Shown: piece after piece, positions 1 through 8,147 of the stretch | Layout of the letters: each line of letters starts with the position of its first letter | How positions within the stretch are numbered: position 1 is the stretch's first letter | NCBI GenBank assembly: GCA_964608495.1 | Contig: CAZSOQ010000095.1 | Location: 1 to 19,188 of the forward strand | Direction: 5' to 3' | Length of the DNA stretch: 19,188 nt | Origin: JAKORR01 sp964608495 | Lineage (GTDB): Bacteria > Armatimonadota > Zipacnadia > Zipacnadales > FEN-943 | Program-made: the position numbers and the translations under genes | Notes under the pieces: generated by a model | Seen by the model: the letters and a program-made list of their open reading frames with translations, nothing else | Databases searched by the model: none | Told to the model about the DNA's origin: nothing

Positions 1-1
1 A

Positions 2-205
2 CACGGGCCAAAGGTGCAGGAGGACTTCGGAGCTGCCAGGGACCTGCTGGGCGGAGGGATCCTCGACGTGGCCCCCATCGTGAGCCACGTCCTGCCCTTC
101 GCACGAATCGCGGAAGCCTTCGACCTGGCCTTCCGCCATGCCGAGGGGACGGCCAAGATCGTCCTGACGCTGGAAGGCGGGCAGGGCTGTTGCGGCCAAA
201 GGTAG
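2..205 (+). CDS. C-terminal end of a medium-chain (zinc-type) dehydrogenase, 5' truncated by window edge
   Basis: Only the last 67 residues are present; the frame is open from the first complete codon and ends at TAG 203-205. The tail reads like the end of the medium-chain alcohol/sorbitol dehydrogenase superfamily: a lower-domain stretch (ILDVAPIVSHVLPFARIAEA), then AFDLAFRHAEGTAKIVLTL, where family members finish with the substrate-domain helix and last strand. These enzymes oxidise alcohols or polyols with NAD(P). The catalytic and cofactor-binding parts lie outside the window, so substrate and metal dependence cannot be judged. The next gene starts 42 bases downstream on the same strand, so it is probably in one operon with the alpha-galactosidase-like lipoprotein and the sugar importer. 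A role in oxidising the imported sugar or polyol is inference. Confidence 0.75.
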   Translation, partial: HGPKVQEDFGAARDLLGGGILDVAPIVSHVLPFARIAEAFDLAFRHAEGTAKIVLTLEGGQGCCGQR

Positions 206-230
206 GCCCGCCGAGTGAAGCAAAAGCCCT

Positions 231-240
231 GGGGAGGGGT
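231..240 (+). promoter_or_regulatory. ribosome binding site deciding the start of the GH36 lipoprotein
   Basis: A purine-rich GGGGAGGGG run lies about 8 bases before ATG 248. The alternative in-frame GTG at 215 has no comparable site, and starting there would put 11 charged or polar residues in front of the lipoprotein signal peptide. Confidence 0.6.
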
Positions 241-247
241 GATACCC

Positions 248-3139
248 ATGCCACTTGGCCTTGCCTTGGCGGCCGTGCTGCTGGGCGCCTGCGCCCAGCC
301 CGCCCAACAGACGGGAGCGCTGCGCGCCGTGCTCCGGGACGGCAGGATCGTCATCGCGGATGGGGAGATGGGGGACTGCGTGTGGGTGAGACTGGCGGGG
401 GAGCTGGGGCACTCCGAGCCCGTGGGTGACGGCCTCGATTGGGCCGCTAAGCTGACCGTTGAGGGGGTCGCGGGGGAGCTGTGCGCCGGGCACGGCGACG
501 GCACCGTGCGGCTGGCGGTCGAGTGGCCTGAAACCGGCGGGCGCCCGCTGCGATGGAACGCGACACTCCGCTGGGGACCGGACCCCTACCCTAGCCGTCT
601 GGCGCCCAAGGGCGAAGACGACGGGCTCCTGCAGCTTCAGTTGGGCGGGGCCTGCACGAGGACCTGCGACGCGATCTACGACCGCTTCAGCGACCGGGCC
701 ATCGAGCTCAACCCGGGCGGGCTTGAGCCACTGGCTGAGACCGGGGCCTACGAGCTGTCCGGTTGGGCCGCGTCCGACAAGTCGGGCACGGCGGCTGTCC
801 TCGAGGCCCGCGTCTTGCCGAACTTCTACAGAGACCACAAGGGCACCAGGTACTTCGCCCCGATAGACAAGTCCGTGTTCGACCGCCCGCAGGCCGGATG
901 GTGCTCCTGGTATTGCCACTACAGGGACGTCAAGGAGGAGCAGGTCGTCGAGAACGCGCGGTGGCTGGGGGAGAACCTGCGCAAGTTCGGCCTGCAGTGG
1001 GTCCAAATTGACGACGGGTGGCAGGCGAAGGGGAGCGCTGAGAGTCAGGTCTGGCGAGACTGGCGGGATTTCGACCCCGAGTTCCCGCACGGCATGAAGT
1101 GGCTGGGCGAGGAGATCAAGAGCGCGGGCCTGCGGCCGGGGCTGTGGCTGACGCCCTATGCCACGAACGCCGAGGAGTTGGTGAAGCAGTACCCCGACTG
1201 GTTCGTGCGCGACAAAGCGGACCACTACTTCGACTCGGGATGGATCGGGCGCTACCTGATTGACCCCACTCACCCGGCCGTCCGCGACACCTACCTACGA
1301 GGGCTGTTCGAGCGCATGACGCGGGACTGGGGCTACGACTACTTCAAGATAGACGGCCAGCCGCCGACGCGAAGCTTCTACGAGCGGCTGCGCGAGCGCC
1401 TGCACGAGCCCATGGACGGCGCCGACACGTATCGTCTGGGCCTCCAGGTCATCAGGGATGTGCTGGGCCCGAATCGCTTCCTGCTCGGGTGCTGGGGAAC
1501 GCCCGTCGAGGGCATCGGCTTCATGAACGGGTCGCGCACGGGAGGGGACGTGGCGGCCAACTGGCGAGGCATGATGCCCGCCCTGGAGGCGACCAAGCGA
1601 TGGATGTTCCTGCACAACGTGTGCTGGTACAGCGACCCTGACTGCCTGTGCGTGCGGCAGCCGCTGACGCTCGAGCAGGCCCAGGCGTGGGCGACGCTCT
1701 TCGGCATCACCGGGCAACACCTCATGCTTAGCGACGACATGCCGCGGCTAGACCCGGAACGCGTGGAGCTGCTCAAGCGCATCCTCCCGGTGGCTGATGT
1801 CCGCCCCGCCGACCTGTATCCGCGCAGTCGGGTGGACGCGGCCCATCTCCGCATCCTGAGGGGTGCCCAGACGGCCACCTTCGGGGAGGAAGCCGGCGAG
1901 CGACTGACTCGGGCCGGCGAGGACTGGAGCGTGGTGGCCGTCTTCAACTGGTCGGACAGGGCCAGGGCGCAGGACCTGGACCTGCGAGCACTTGGCCTGC
2001 CGGCCTCGGGGGCCGATCGCTACCTCGCGTACGACTTCTGGCACCGCGGGTGCCTGGGTGAGATCGTCCGGTCGGTGAAGCTCAGCATCGCGCCGCGCAG
2101 CTGCCTGTTGCTGGGGCTTCGACGGTTCGACGGCCGGCCGATCCTGCTCGGCGTGGACCGGCACATAACCCAGGGGGCGGTCTCCCTGAGGGACCTGCAG
2201 GTCCTCGACTCGCAGGAGGGCCGGCGGATCTGCGGCGCCAGCGAGCTGGTGGCCGGCGAGCCCTATGGACTGGTCTTCGCGCTGCCGCCAAGGCAACGAG
2301 GCTGGAAGGTCACGGGCCTCGAGGCGGACTGCTCCCATCGCTCCGAGAGGGTCGGGGACCTGCTGCATGTGACCCTCGAGTCCGCCACGGGAGGCACAGC
2401 CAAGTGGCAGGTGGCCTTCGAGGCGGTCGCCCCGAAGGTCGCCGCCGAACCCATCGCGCTGGAGCTCGCGGCGACCCGCGGGAGAAGGGCCGTTCACCTC
2501 AGTTGGCAGGCTCCCGCCACGCCGGATGGTCAGGGAGTCTGCTACTACCGCGTGCTGCGCGACGGGCGCGAGATGGCCCGGACCTGCCTGTCCGAGGCCA
2601 TGGACTGGGTCGCCGGTGCGGCCCGGTACCAGGTGACCGCGCACGACCTCCTGGGGGCCCGCCTTGGCGCGTCGGAGGTCGTCCCTGTCGAAGCAGCGCA
2701 GGCCGTGACCGTGCCGCGGCCGCAGGTGTTCCTCAGTGACCTGAAGCCAGCGTCCGCTAGGCAAGGCTGGGGAGAGCTTCACCTGGACCGCAGCGTCGAG
2801 GGCAACGAGCTGAGGATAGGCGGGCGCAGATTCGCCAAGGGCCTGGGCACCCACGCTCACTCGGAGATCACCTACCCCCTCGGTGGGCGTTCGGGTAAGA
2901 TAGTGGGCTGGTGCGGTGTGGATGACGAGAAGGACGAAGGCTCTCTGGTCTTCAAGATCGCTCTTGATGGCAAGGTGGCGTGGGAGGGCGAGCTGCTCGA
3001 GCGCGGAGACGAAGCCGAGGGCTTCGTTGTGCCCTTCCAGGGCGCCGAGCAGCTCAAGCTCGTGGTGGAGGACGGAGGGGACGGCATCAACTGCGACCAT
3101 GCTGACTGGGCTGACATCGGGATCGTATGGGACGAGTAG
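248..3139 (+). CDS. GH36-type alpha-galactosidase-like lipoprotein with Fn3-like and NPCBM domains
   Basis: The protein is 963 residues when started at ATG 248. It opens with a short lipoprotein signal peptide (lipobox LLGAC, lipidated Cys15). A beta-sandwich-like region is followed from residue 217 by the GH36 barrel: GWCSWYCHYRD, which closely resembles the bacterial GH36 alpha-galactosidase barrel start, QIDDGW (Asp255/256), YDYFKIDG (Asp369, candidate nucleophile) and GSRTGGDV (Asp434, candidate acid/base). Residues about 735-822 look like a fibronectin type III domain. Residues 827-963 match an NPCBM/CBM51 galactose-binding domain (KGLGTHAHSEITY, then a DWADIGI end). The family removes terminal alpha-galactosyl or related sugars, and surface anchoring fits extracytoplasmic action. 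The stop overlaps the permease start by 13 bases, tying the enzyme to sugar import. The KIDG nucleophile motif, instead of the more usual KWD, leaves exact specificity open. Confidence 0.88.
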   Translation: MPLGLALAAVLLGACAQPAQQTGALRAVLRDGRIVIADGEMGDCVWVRLAGELGHSEPVGDGLDWAAKLTVEGVAGELCAGHGDGTVRLAVEWPETGGRPLRWNATLRWGPDPYPSRLAPKGEDDGLLQLQLGGACTRTCDAIYDRFSDRAIELNPGGLEPLAETGAYELSGWAASDKSGTAAVLEARVLPNFYRDHKGTRYFAPIDKSVFDRPQAGWCSWYCHYRDVKEEQVVENARWLGENLRKFGLQWVQIDDGWQAKGSAESQVWRDWRDFDPEFPHGMKWLGEEIKSAGLRPGLWLTPYATNAEELVKQYPDWFVRDKADHYFDSGWIGRYLIDPTHPAVRDTYLRGLFERMTRDWGYDYFKIDGQPPTRSFYERLRERLHEPMDGADTYRLGLQVIRDVLGPNRFLLGCWGTPVEGIGFMNGSRTGGDVAANWRGMMPALEATKRWMFLHNVCWYSDPDCLCVRQPLTLEQAQAWATLFGITGQHLMLSDDMPRLDPERVELLKRILPVADVRPADLYPRSRVDAAHLRILRGAQTATFGEEAGERLTRAGEDWSVVAVFNWSDRARAQDLDLRALGLPASGADRYLAYDFWHRGCLGEIVRSVKLSIAPRSCLLLGLRRFDGRPILLGVDRHITQGAVSLRDLQVLDSQEGRRICGASELVAGEPYGLVFALPPRQRGWKVTGLEADCSHRSERVGDLLHVTLESATGGTAKWQVAFEAVAPKVAAEPIALELAATRGRRAVHLSWQAPATPDGQGVCYYRVLRDGREMARTCLSEAMDWVAGAARYQVTAHDLLGARLGASEVVPVEAAQAVTVPRPQVFLSDLKPASARQGWGELHLDRSVEGNELRIGGRRFAKGLGTHAHSEITYPLGGRSGKIVGWCGVDDEKDEGSLVFKIALDGKVAWEGELLERGDEAEGFVVPFQGAEQLKLVVEDGGDGINCDHADWADIGIVWDE

Positions 3140-4107
3140 AGACCGGTAACCAGGCCAGCCGATGGAGGAGGATCGCGACCTTCCGCGAGGCGGGCGTGAT
3201 CGCCGTTCTGCTCGCCATGGGGGTGGCGTTGGCCCTTGCCACCCGCACCGGCGAGGGCTCCACCTTCCTGTCAGGCAACAACCTGCTGGACGTCGCCCGT
3301 CAGTTCTCCTTCGTGGCCATCATGGCCGTGGGCGAGCTGATCGTCATACTCACCGCGGGCATTGACCTGTCGGTCGCAGCCACGCTCGCGCTCACCGGCG
3401 TTATCATGGCCAAGCTGATGGCGTGGGGAGCCGGCGTGGGTACCTCCATCCTGGCCGGGCTCCTCGTCGCCGGCCTGGTGGGCACCGCCAACGGCCTGCT
3501 CGTGGTCAGGGTCAAGCTGCCGCCCTTCATCGCGACGTTGGGCACGATGAGTATCGGCCGCGGCCTGGCCTACGCAGTCTCGCGTGGGCACCCAATATCG
3601 GGGCTGCCCGATCTGTTTCACAAGGGCATCGGCCACGGGCTGGTCGCCGGGCTGCCGGTGCCGATCCTGGTGATGCTGGCAGTCACGGTCATTGGCTGGT
3701 ACCTGCTAGCCTGCACCCGCTGGGGCCGGTACTTCTACGCGGTGGGCGGCAACGAGGAGGCTGCGCGGTTTGCGGGCGTGCCCGTCGGGACGACCAAGCT
3801 GCTGGCCTACGTCCTTGCCGGCCTGACGGCTGGCATCTCGGCCGTGCTGATGACGGCCTGGCTGGGTACCGCGCAGTCAACCGCGATGACGGCCGGGGAG
3901 TTGGACGTAATCGCCGCGGCGGTCATCGGCGGCGCTTCGCTCATGGGAGGCCACGGTACCGCTCTCGGCGCCCTCATGGGTGCCGCCATCATGGGCGTGC
4001 TGCGCAACGGTCTTGTACTGCTCAACTGCCCAGCCTATTATCGAGACGTGTCCGTGGGCCTCGTCATCATCCTCGCCGTAGCCCTGGACCGTGTTCGCAA
4101 GGAATAA
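3127..4107 (+). CDS. ribose-type sugar ABC transporter permease
   Basis: The 326-residue protein is the membrane channel of a carbohydrate importer of the RbsC/BPD_transp_2 family. It has a short basic cytoplasmic N-terminus and then eight to ten hydrophobic segments. Family marks are ILTAGIDLSVAATLALTGV near residues 73-91, VKLPPFIATLGTM near 130-143, GRYFYAVGGNEEAARFAGV near 200-218 (the loop that docks the ATPase) and a glycine-rich end (AAVIGGASLMGGHGT). Its ATG lies inside the last codons of the GH36 gene (13-base overlap), and only a weak CGGGA precedes it, so translation is probably coupled to the upstream gene. It is the only permease in the operon and is expected to act as a homodimer. 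The sugar cannot be read from the sequence. Confidence 0.93.
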   Translation: MGRVETGNQASRWRRIATFREAGVIAVLLAMGVALALATRTGEGSTFLSGNNLLDVARQFSFVAIMAVGELIVILTAGIDLSVAATLALTGVIMAKLMAWGAGVGTSILAGLLVAGLVGTANGLLVVRVKLPPFIATLGTMSIGRGLAYAVSRGHPISGLPDLFHKGIGHGLVAGLPVPILVMLAVTVIGWYLLACTRWGRYFYAVGGNEEAARFAGVPVGTTKLLAYVLAGLTAGISAVLMTAWLGTAQSTAMTAGELDVIAAAVIGGASLMGGHGTALGALMGAAIMGVLRNGLVLLNCPAYYRDVSVGLVIILAVALDRVRKE

Positions 4108-4123
4108 CGCGCTGCGGGTGTGC

Positions 4124-4138
4124 TGGCCGGATCGGCCA
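4124..4138 (+). other. small hairpin between permease and binding-protein genes
   Basis: A 6-bp perfect stem (TGGCCG/CGGCCA) with a 3-base loop sits in the 74-base gap. It lacks a T run, so it is not a convincing terminator. It could act as an mRNA stabiliser that raises the level of the downstream binding protein, or be chance in GC-rich DNA. Confidence 0.25.
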
Positions 4139-4167
4139 CGACTGCCGAGGGGGCCAGCGTGCACCCC

Positions 4168-4175
4168 AGGAGGGA
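4168..4175 (+). promoter_or_regulatory. strong ribosome binding site of the sugar-binding lipoprotein gene
   Basis: AGGAGGGA lies 6 bases before ATG 4182. It fixes the start although the reading frame stays open far upstream to 3423. It is one of the best Shine-Dalgarno matches in the window, in line with the high level usually needed for a binding protein. Confidence 0.7.
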
Positions 4176-4181
4176 GCACCG

Positions 4182-5213
4182 ATGTGGAGAGTGGCCACTG
4201 TTGGGCTGGTAGTCCTCGCTGTGGTGCTGGCCGGGTGCGGGAAGCAGGGAGGGACCGAGGCCGTGCCCGAGCCCCCCGTGCCCAGAGCGATGCAGGGCAA
4301 GGCGCCCCTGCCCGGCGGGGAGAAGTACCAATTCGCGCTGGTGCCGAAGCTGCGCGACAACCCCGTGTTTCAGTTGGCGCACGAGGGAGCGCTGGCCGCG
4401 GCCAAGGAGCTGGGCGACGTCGAGGTGGTCTTCCAGGCACCCGAACGGGCCGACACGGCCAAGCAGATAGCCGACATCGAGAGCCTCATCGCGAAGAAGG
4501 TGGACGGCATCGCCATTTCCTGCAACCAGGGGGATGCCCTGGTGCCTATCATTAACCAGGCGGTGGAGGCCGGCATCCCTACCATCACCTTCGACAGCGA
4601 CGCTCCCGACTCCAAGCGGATCACCTACTACGGCATCAACAGCTACCAGGCCGGGGTCAAGCAGGCCGAGCTGCTTGTCGAGGCCCTGGGCAAGATGGGT
4701 ATGAAGCCCGAGGGAGAGGTAGTGATCCAGAGTGGCGTGGCTGGGGCGCCCAACCTCGAAGAGCGTATTGACGGTGTGAAGTCGGTACTGGAGAAGCACA
4801 AGGGGATCAAGCTGCTGGAGACTCTGTTCTGCGATGACGACACGTCCAAGGCCGTGGTACAGATCAAGGACGTGCTGAGGGCGCACCCGAAGCTGAAAGG
4901 CATCATCCTGGTGGGAGGCTGGGCGCTGTTCGCCGAGGCCCCAGGGCCCTTCGAGGACATCAAGCCGAACACGGTGGCAGTGGTCGGCTTCGACGCGCTT
5001 GCCCCCGAGTGGGACTACGTGCGGCAGGGATACGTCTACGCCCTGGTGGCCCAGCGCTGCTGGCACTGGGGATACGAGAGCATGAAGATCCTCCACAGCA
5101 TCGTCGTCGAGAAGAAGGAGTACGGAGAGTTCGTGGACTCGGGGCTTGACATCGTCACGAAGGACAGCGTGGAGGACTACGCCGCCAAGTTGGGAGATAA
5201 GCTGGGGCAGTGA
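4182..5213 (+). CDS. sugar-binding lipoprotein of a ribose-type ABC importer
   Basis: The 343-residue protein captures sugar outside the membrane and delivers it to the permease. A signal peptide (MWRVATVGLVVLAVVLAGC) carries a lipobox, LAGC, with lipidated Cys19, followed by a short polar and proline-rich linker. The body matches the periplasmic-binding-protein type 1 fold of the RbsB class: YQFALVPKLRDNPVFQ at the first strand, an ADIESLIAKKVDGIAIS stretch, AVEAGIPTITFDSDAP, then the second lobe with KGIILVGGW and a hinge-proximal VAVVGFDALAPEW. A strong ribosome site sets the start; the long open frame upstream is a shadow of the permease gene. The stop overlaps the ATPase start in GTGA (5210-5213). 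The ligand is not readable, though the GH36 neighbour suggests galactose or a galactoside. Confidence 0.93.
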   Translation: MWRVATVGLVVLAVVLAGCGKQGGTEAVPEPPVPRAMQGKAPLPGGEKYQFALVPKLRDNPVFQLAHEGALAAAKELGDVEVVFQAPERADTAKQIADIESLIAKKVDGIAISCNQGDALVPIINQAVEAGIPTITFDSDAPDSKRITYYGINSYQAGVKQAELLVEALGKMGMKPEGEVVIQSGVAGAPNLEERIDGVKSVLEKHKGIKLLETLFCDDDTSKAVVQIKDVLRAHPKLKGIILVGGWALFAEAPGPFEDIKPNTVAVVGFDALAPEWDYVRQGYVYALVAQRCWHWGYESMKILHSIVVEKKEYGEFVDSGLDIVTKDSVEDYAAKLGDKLGQ

Positions 5214-6799
5214 GGGATACGGGCGTCACACAGCCAAGGGCGGATGGGGGCACGGCCGGGCCGACCGACGGCGTGGCGGTGCGTGTCCGTGGGCTGCGGA
5301 AGAGCTTCGGTGGGGTGCAGGCGCTGGGCGGCGTGGACGTGGAGGTCAGGGCCGGTGAGTGCCATGGACTGGTAGGTGCGAACGGGGCCGGGAAGTCCAC
5401 GCTGGCCAAGATCCTCGCGGGGGTCATCCGACCGGAGGCCGGTGACATCGAGCTCCTCGGCCGCAGTGTCCGCATCGCCTCGCCCTCGGCCGCCGAGCGG
5501 CTGGGTGTCGGGCTGGTTCCCCAGGAGCCGATGGTCGCGCCCAACCTTTCGGTAGCGGACAACCTGGCCCTGGGGCGCGAGCGGACGACCGCGTGGGGCG
5601 CTCTCAGGAAACCAGCGGAGCGGCATCGAGCCAGCGCTCTCCTTGCCCAGGTCGGCCTGGGACACCTCTCCCCCACCACAGCCGTGGCGCAGTTGAACGT
5701 TGCGGATCGGCAGTTGCTGCAAGTGGCCCGCGCACTAGGGGCGAACGCCAGGATCCTCATCCTCGACGAACCCACTTCTGCGATCACAGCCAGCGAGGCT
5801 CAGAACCTGTTTGACCTGCTGCGTCGCCTTCGGGCCGATGGCGTCACCCTGATCTACGTCTCCCACCGGCTCGAGGAGATCTTCGCCAACTGCGACCGGG
5901 TCACGGTGCTGCGGGACGGCCGCGTGGCCGGGGTGTTCGAGGTAGCCCAGGCCACGCCGGGAGAGATAATCGAGGCAATGGCCGAGGCCGCGGGCACCGA
6001 AGCCATCACGGCCGAGGCCGCGGCCGACAGGCTGCCGCCTCCGACCGGGCCGGTGCTACTGGAGGTGCGGAATCTGAGCAACCCGCCCTTCGCCCACGAC
6101 ATTTCCTTCGCCGTGCGAGGGGGCGAGGTAGTGGGACTGGCGGGGCTTGTGGGTGCAGGACGGTCGGAGGTGCTCCGAGCGATCGCCGGGATAGACCGCG
6201 CGGCGTCGGGGGAGGTGCTTGTCGAGGGCAGACCGGCGGTGTTCCAGTCGGCGGCTCAGGCGATCGCTCACGGCGTAGCGTTGCTCCCCGAGGACCGTCA
6301 AGCGGAAGGGCTCGTGCCGCAGCTCGGGGTGCGCGCCAACATCTCCATCTCGATCCTGCAGCGGATGGTGCACGCGCTGGGATTGCTGGACGTGACCCGC
6401 GAACGGGCCCTGGCACAGGACTGCGTGGCTCGCTTCCGGGTGCAGTGCGCAAGCGTCGACCAGCCCGTTCGGGAGCTGTCAGGAGGCAACCAACAGAAGG
6501 TGATGGTGGCTCGCACCTTGGCGTGCGAGCCACGCGTCGTGCTGCTCGACGAGCCGACTCGCGGCGTGGACGTAGCCGCGAAGGCGGACCTTCACCACTG
6601 GGTGCGGGAGTTCGCCCGGCAGGGGATGGCAGTGGTGCTGGTCTCGAGCGAACTGCAGGAGGTGGCCGCTCTGGCGCACCGGATCCTGGTGCTCCGTGAG
6701 GGTAGAGTAGTGGCGGAAGTACCGGGCGACGGAGCCACGGAGCGCAGCCTGCTCGCCCTGGCGGCCACACCGGATGACGACAGCGCGGCCGCGTCGTGA
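5210..6799 (+). CDS. double-domain sugar ABC transporter ATP-binding protein
   Basis: This 529-residue RbsA/MglA-type ATPase carries two nucleotide-binding domains and powers the importer. Domain 1 has Walker A GANGAGKST (56-64), Walker B ILILDEP (182-188) and the switch VSHR near 217-220. Its signature region reads LNVADRQ (162-168) rather than LSGGQ. Domain 2 has the family's usual degenerate Walker A, GLVGAGRSE (312-320), an intact signature LSGGNQQ (423-429) and VVLLDEPTRGVD (443-454). The GTG start overlaps the stop of the binding-protein gene by 4 bases, a common sign of coupled translation. The gene closes the + strand operon; a hairpin terminator follows 59 bases after its stop. The order permease, binding protein, ATPase differs from the frequent rbs order but the set is complete. 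Confidence 0.94.
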   Translation: MRDTGVTQPRADGGTAGPTDGVAVRVRGLRKSFGGVQALGGVDVEVRAGECHGLVGANGAGKSTLAKILAGVIRPEAGDIELLGRSVRIASPSAAERLGVGLVPQEPMVAPNLSVADNLALGRERTTAWGALRKPAERHRASALLAQVGLGHLSPTTAVAQLNVADRQLLQVARALGANARILILDEPTSAITASEAQNLFDLLRRLRADGVTLIYVSHRLEEIFANCDRVTVLRDGRVAGVFEVAQATPGEIIEAMAEAAGTEAITAEAAADRLPPPTGPVLLEVRNLSNPPFAHDISFAVRGGEVVGLAGLVGAGRSEVLRAIAGIDRAASGEVLVEGRPAVFQSAAQAIAHGVALLPEDRQAEGLVPQLGVRANISISILQRMVHALGLLDVTRERALAQDCVARFRVQCASVDQPVRELSGGNQQKVMVARTLACEPRVVLLDEPTRGVDVAAKADLHHWVREFARQGMAVVLVSSELQEVAALAHRILVLREGRVVAEVPGDGATERSLLALAATPDDDSAAAS

Positions 6800-6858
6800 A
6801 CCACGGGCACTGGCCTGCGTAGGCAAGGTCCCCCTTACCGGATGCTATCGAAGCGAAG

Positions 6859-6885
6859 CGGGGCACTCCTTTGTGGAGTGCCCCG
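6859..6885. terminator. bidirectional hairpin terminator between convergent gene groups
   Basis: The stem is 11 bp and perfect (CGGGGCACTCC / GGAGTGCCCCG) around a 5-base loop TTTGT. It lies 59 bases past the ATPase stop on the + strand and 35 bases past the TAG of the H-X9-DG remnant on the - strand. No T run follows on either side, so it is a GC-type hairpin rather than a textbook intrinsic terminator, but position and perfection make it the likely end of both transcripts. It may have been the terminator of the now broken H-X9-DG gene. Confidence 0.7.
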
Positions 6886-6920
6886 CAGGTTGTCCGGAGC
6901 TGCGCGGCTGGCGGGCGCTG

Positions 6921-7090
6921 CTAGCAGATACCCCAGATCTCGTTGCGGTAGTAGGTCTGGAAGCCCAGGAAGCTCGGGCCCGTCGATCGCCTTCACGTGC
7001 CCATCCACGAAGCCCCCGTTGACCGTGCCGTTGTGCCGCCAGGCTGCGTACCAGCCCCCGGTGCCGACGCTGGGCAGGAAGGGCAAGGGC
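6921..7090 (-). pseudogene. frameshifted C-terminal remnant of an H-X9-DG (DUF1559) pilin-like protein
   Basis: On the - strand one frame reads PSVGTGGWYAAWRHNG and continues TVNGGFVDGHVKAIDGP. His (7033-7035) and Asp-Gly (7000-7005) are exactly nine residues apart, the signature of the prepilin-type processing-associated H-X9-DG C-terminal domain. After the proline that frame loses sense. A shift of one base near 6971-6981 gives SFLGFQTYYRNEIWGIC and a TAG at 6921-6923, a believable protein end. Nothing upstream resembles the N-terminal pilin helix or the body of the family, which usually runs to about 200-350 residues; the neighbouring oxidoreductase ends at 7146. It is therefore a truncated, frameshifted stub. 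The upstream limit near 7090 is approximate. These proteins are plentiful in Planctomycetota, Verrucomicrobiota/Lentisphaerota and Armatimonadota. Confidence 0.62.
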
Positions 7091-7145
7091 CAGGGCGGTG
7101 ACGGCACCCTTCGCCCGGCCCCTCTGGGACCCAACCGCAACAGGA

Positions 7146-8147
7146 TCAGACGCCAAGGTCGGAGAGCTGGACCACTGCGCCCGTCTCTGCCGACTTGAAG
7201 GCCGCCTCGATGACGGCTATGGCCACGCGCACCTGGGCAGGCTTGACAATGAGTTCCGCGCCCTTCAACAGGTGCGCAGCTATGTTCTGGTAGAAGGATT
7301 CCCACGACGCGGGGACTGGGTCAATCTCCATCTGGGTCCTCAGCCCGTCCACCGAGGTATGGACTCGAGCCCTGCTCTCGTCCCCAAGGGTCTGCTTGAA
7401 GAGCGCGCCGGCTTCACCGCGGACGAGCCAGCGGTGTCGCGGGATCCACGAGATGTTGCCCAAGTCTATATGGGCGACGCAGCCATTGGCGAAGATAACG
7501 TGCACCGAGGCGTGGGTCTCCACGTCCACGTCCCACACGCGGTACTGCATGGTGGCGAAGACGCTGACGGGCTTGGCGGGGACCATCTGCACAGCCTGGT
7601 CAACAAGGTGGGCGCCCCAGTCGTAGAGCATGCCGCCGCCGTGCTTCTTCTCGCCGCGCCAGCCCCCGGGCCTGCCGTAACCGCCGACGGCGCTCTCGAT
7701 ATCGAAGACCTCGCCCAGAAGACCGGCATCAATGACAGACCGTACGGTGACATAGTCCGTGTCCCACCGGCGGTTGTGGTAGACGGACAGCATGCGGTGG
7801 TTCTTCCCGGCAGCCGCGATCATCAGGTCAGCCTCGCCGGTGTCGAGGCACATCACCTTCTCGCTGATGACGTGACGTCCCGCGTTCAGGGCCTCGATGG
7901 CGAGGCGCGCGTGCGTGTCATGCGGGGTGACGAGAGTGACCATCTCGACGTCGCTCTTCGCCAGGAGCTCGGTCAGCGACGAGTAGGCGGGCACACCCTC
8001 CTGCTGCGCCGCGAGTGCGGCCCGCTCAACCACCGGGTCGGCAACAGCCACCAGCTCCAGACCCTCGGTATTGCGGATCTGGCCGCAGTGATGGGCGCCC
8101 ATGGAATGGGCGGAGCCATAGCCGACGACCGCACACTTGATGCTCAT
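7146..8147 (-). CDS. Gfo/Idh/MocA family oxidoreductase
   Basis: The 333-residue protein is the normal length for this NAD(P)-dependent sugar or polyol oxidoreductase family. The N-terminal Rossmann fold begins CAVVGYGSAHSMGAHH (glycine-rich turn at 9-18), followed by VAVADP (33-38) and VTPHDTHARLAIEAL (73-87). The catalytic-region motif reads SEKVMC (95-100), where most relatives have EKP; Lys97 is kept. The C-terminal domain carries YHNRRWD (123-129) and GGGMLYDWGAHLVDQ (170-184), with the His that family members use in catalysis. The start ATG follows GGAGGG at 9 bases. It lies 88 bases after the aspartokinase-like gene, in the same direction. It may oxidise or epimerise a sugar released by the glycoside hydrolases nearby; the substrate is unknown. 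Confidence 0.92.
   Translation of the reverse strand: MSIKCAVVGYGSAHSMGAHHCGQIRNTEGLELVAVADPVVERAALAAQQEGVPAYSSLTELLAKSDVEMVTLVTPHDTHARLAIEALNAGRHVISEKVMCLDTGEADLMIAAAGKNHRMLSVYHNRRWDTDYVTVRSVIDAGLLGEVFDIESAVGGYGRPGGWRGEKKHGGGMLYDWGAHLVDQAVQMVPAKPVSVFATMQYRVWDVDVETHASVHVIFANGCVAHIDLGNISWIPRHRWLVRGEAGALFKQTLGDESRARVHTSVDGLRTQMEIDPVPASWESFYQNIAAHLLKGAELIVKPAQVRVAIAVIEAAFKSAETGAVVQLSDLGV

Noticed and set aside
1748..3100. A 450-codon open frame antisense to the GH36 gene
   Set aside because: It lies opposite a clearly recognised protein, shows no family motif and has the His/Arg/Gly/Pro-rich make-up typical of antisense frames in high-GC genes.
3423..4181. Upstream extension of the binding-protein frame into the permease gene
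   Set aside because: The lipoprotein signal peptide and a strong AGGAGGGA fix the start at 4182; the extension is an out-of-frame, Arg/Gly-rich reading of the permease.
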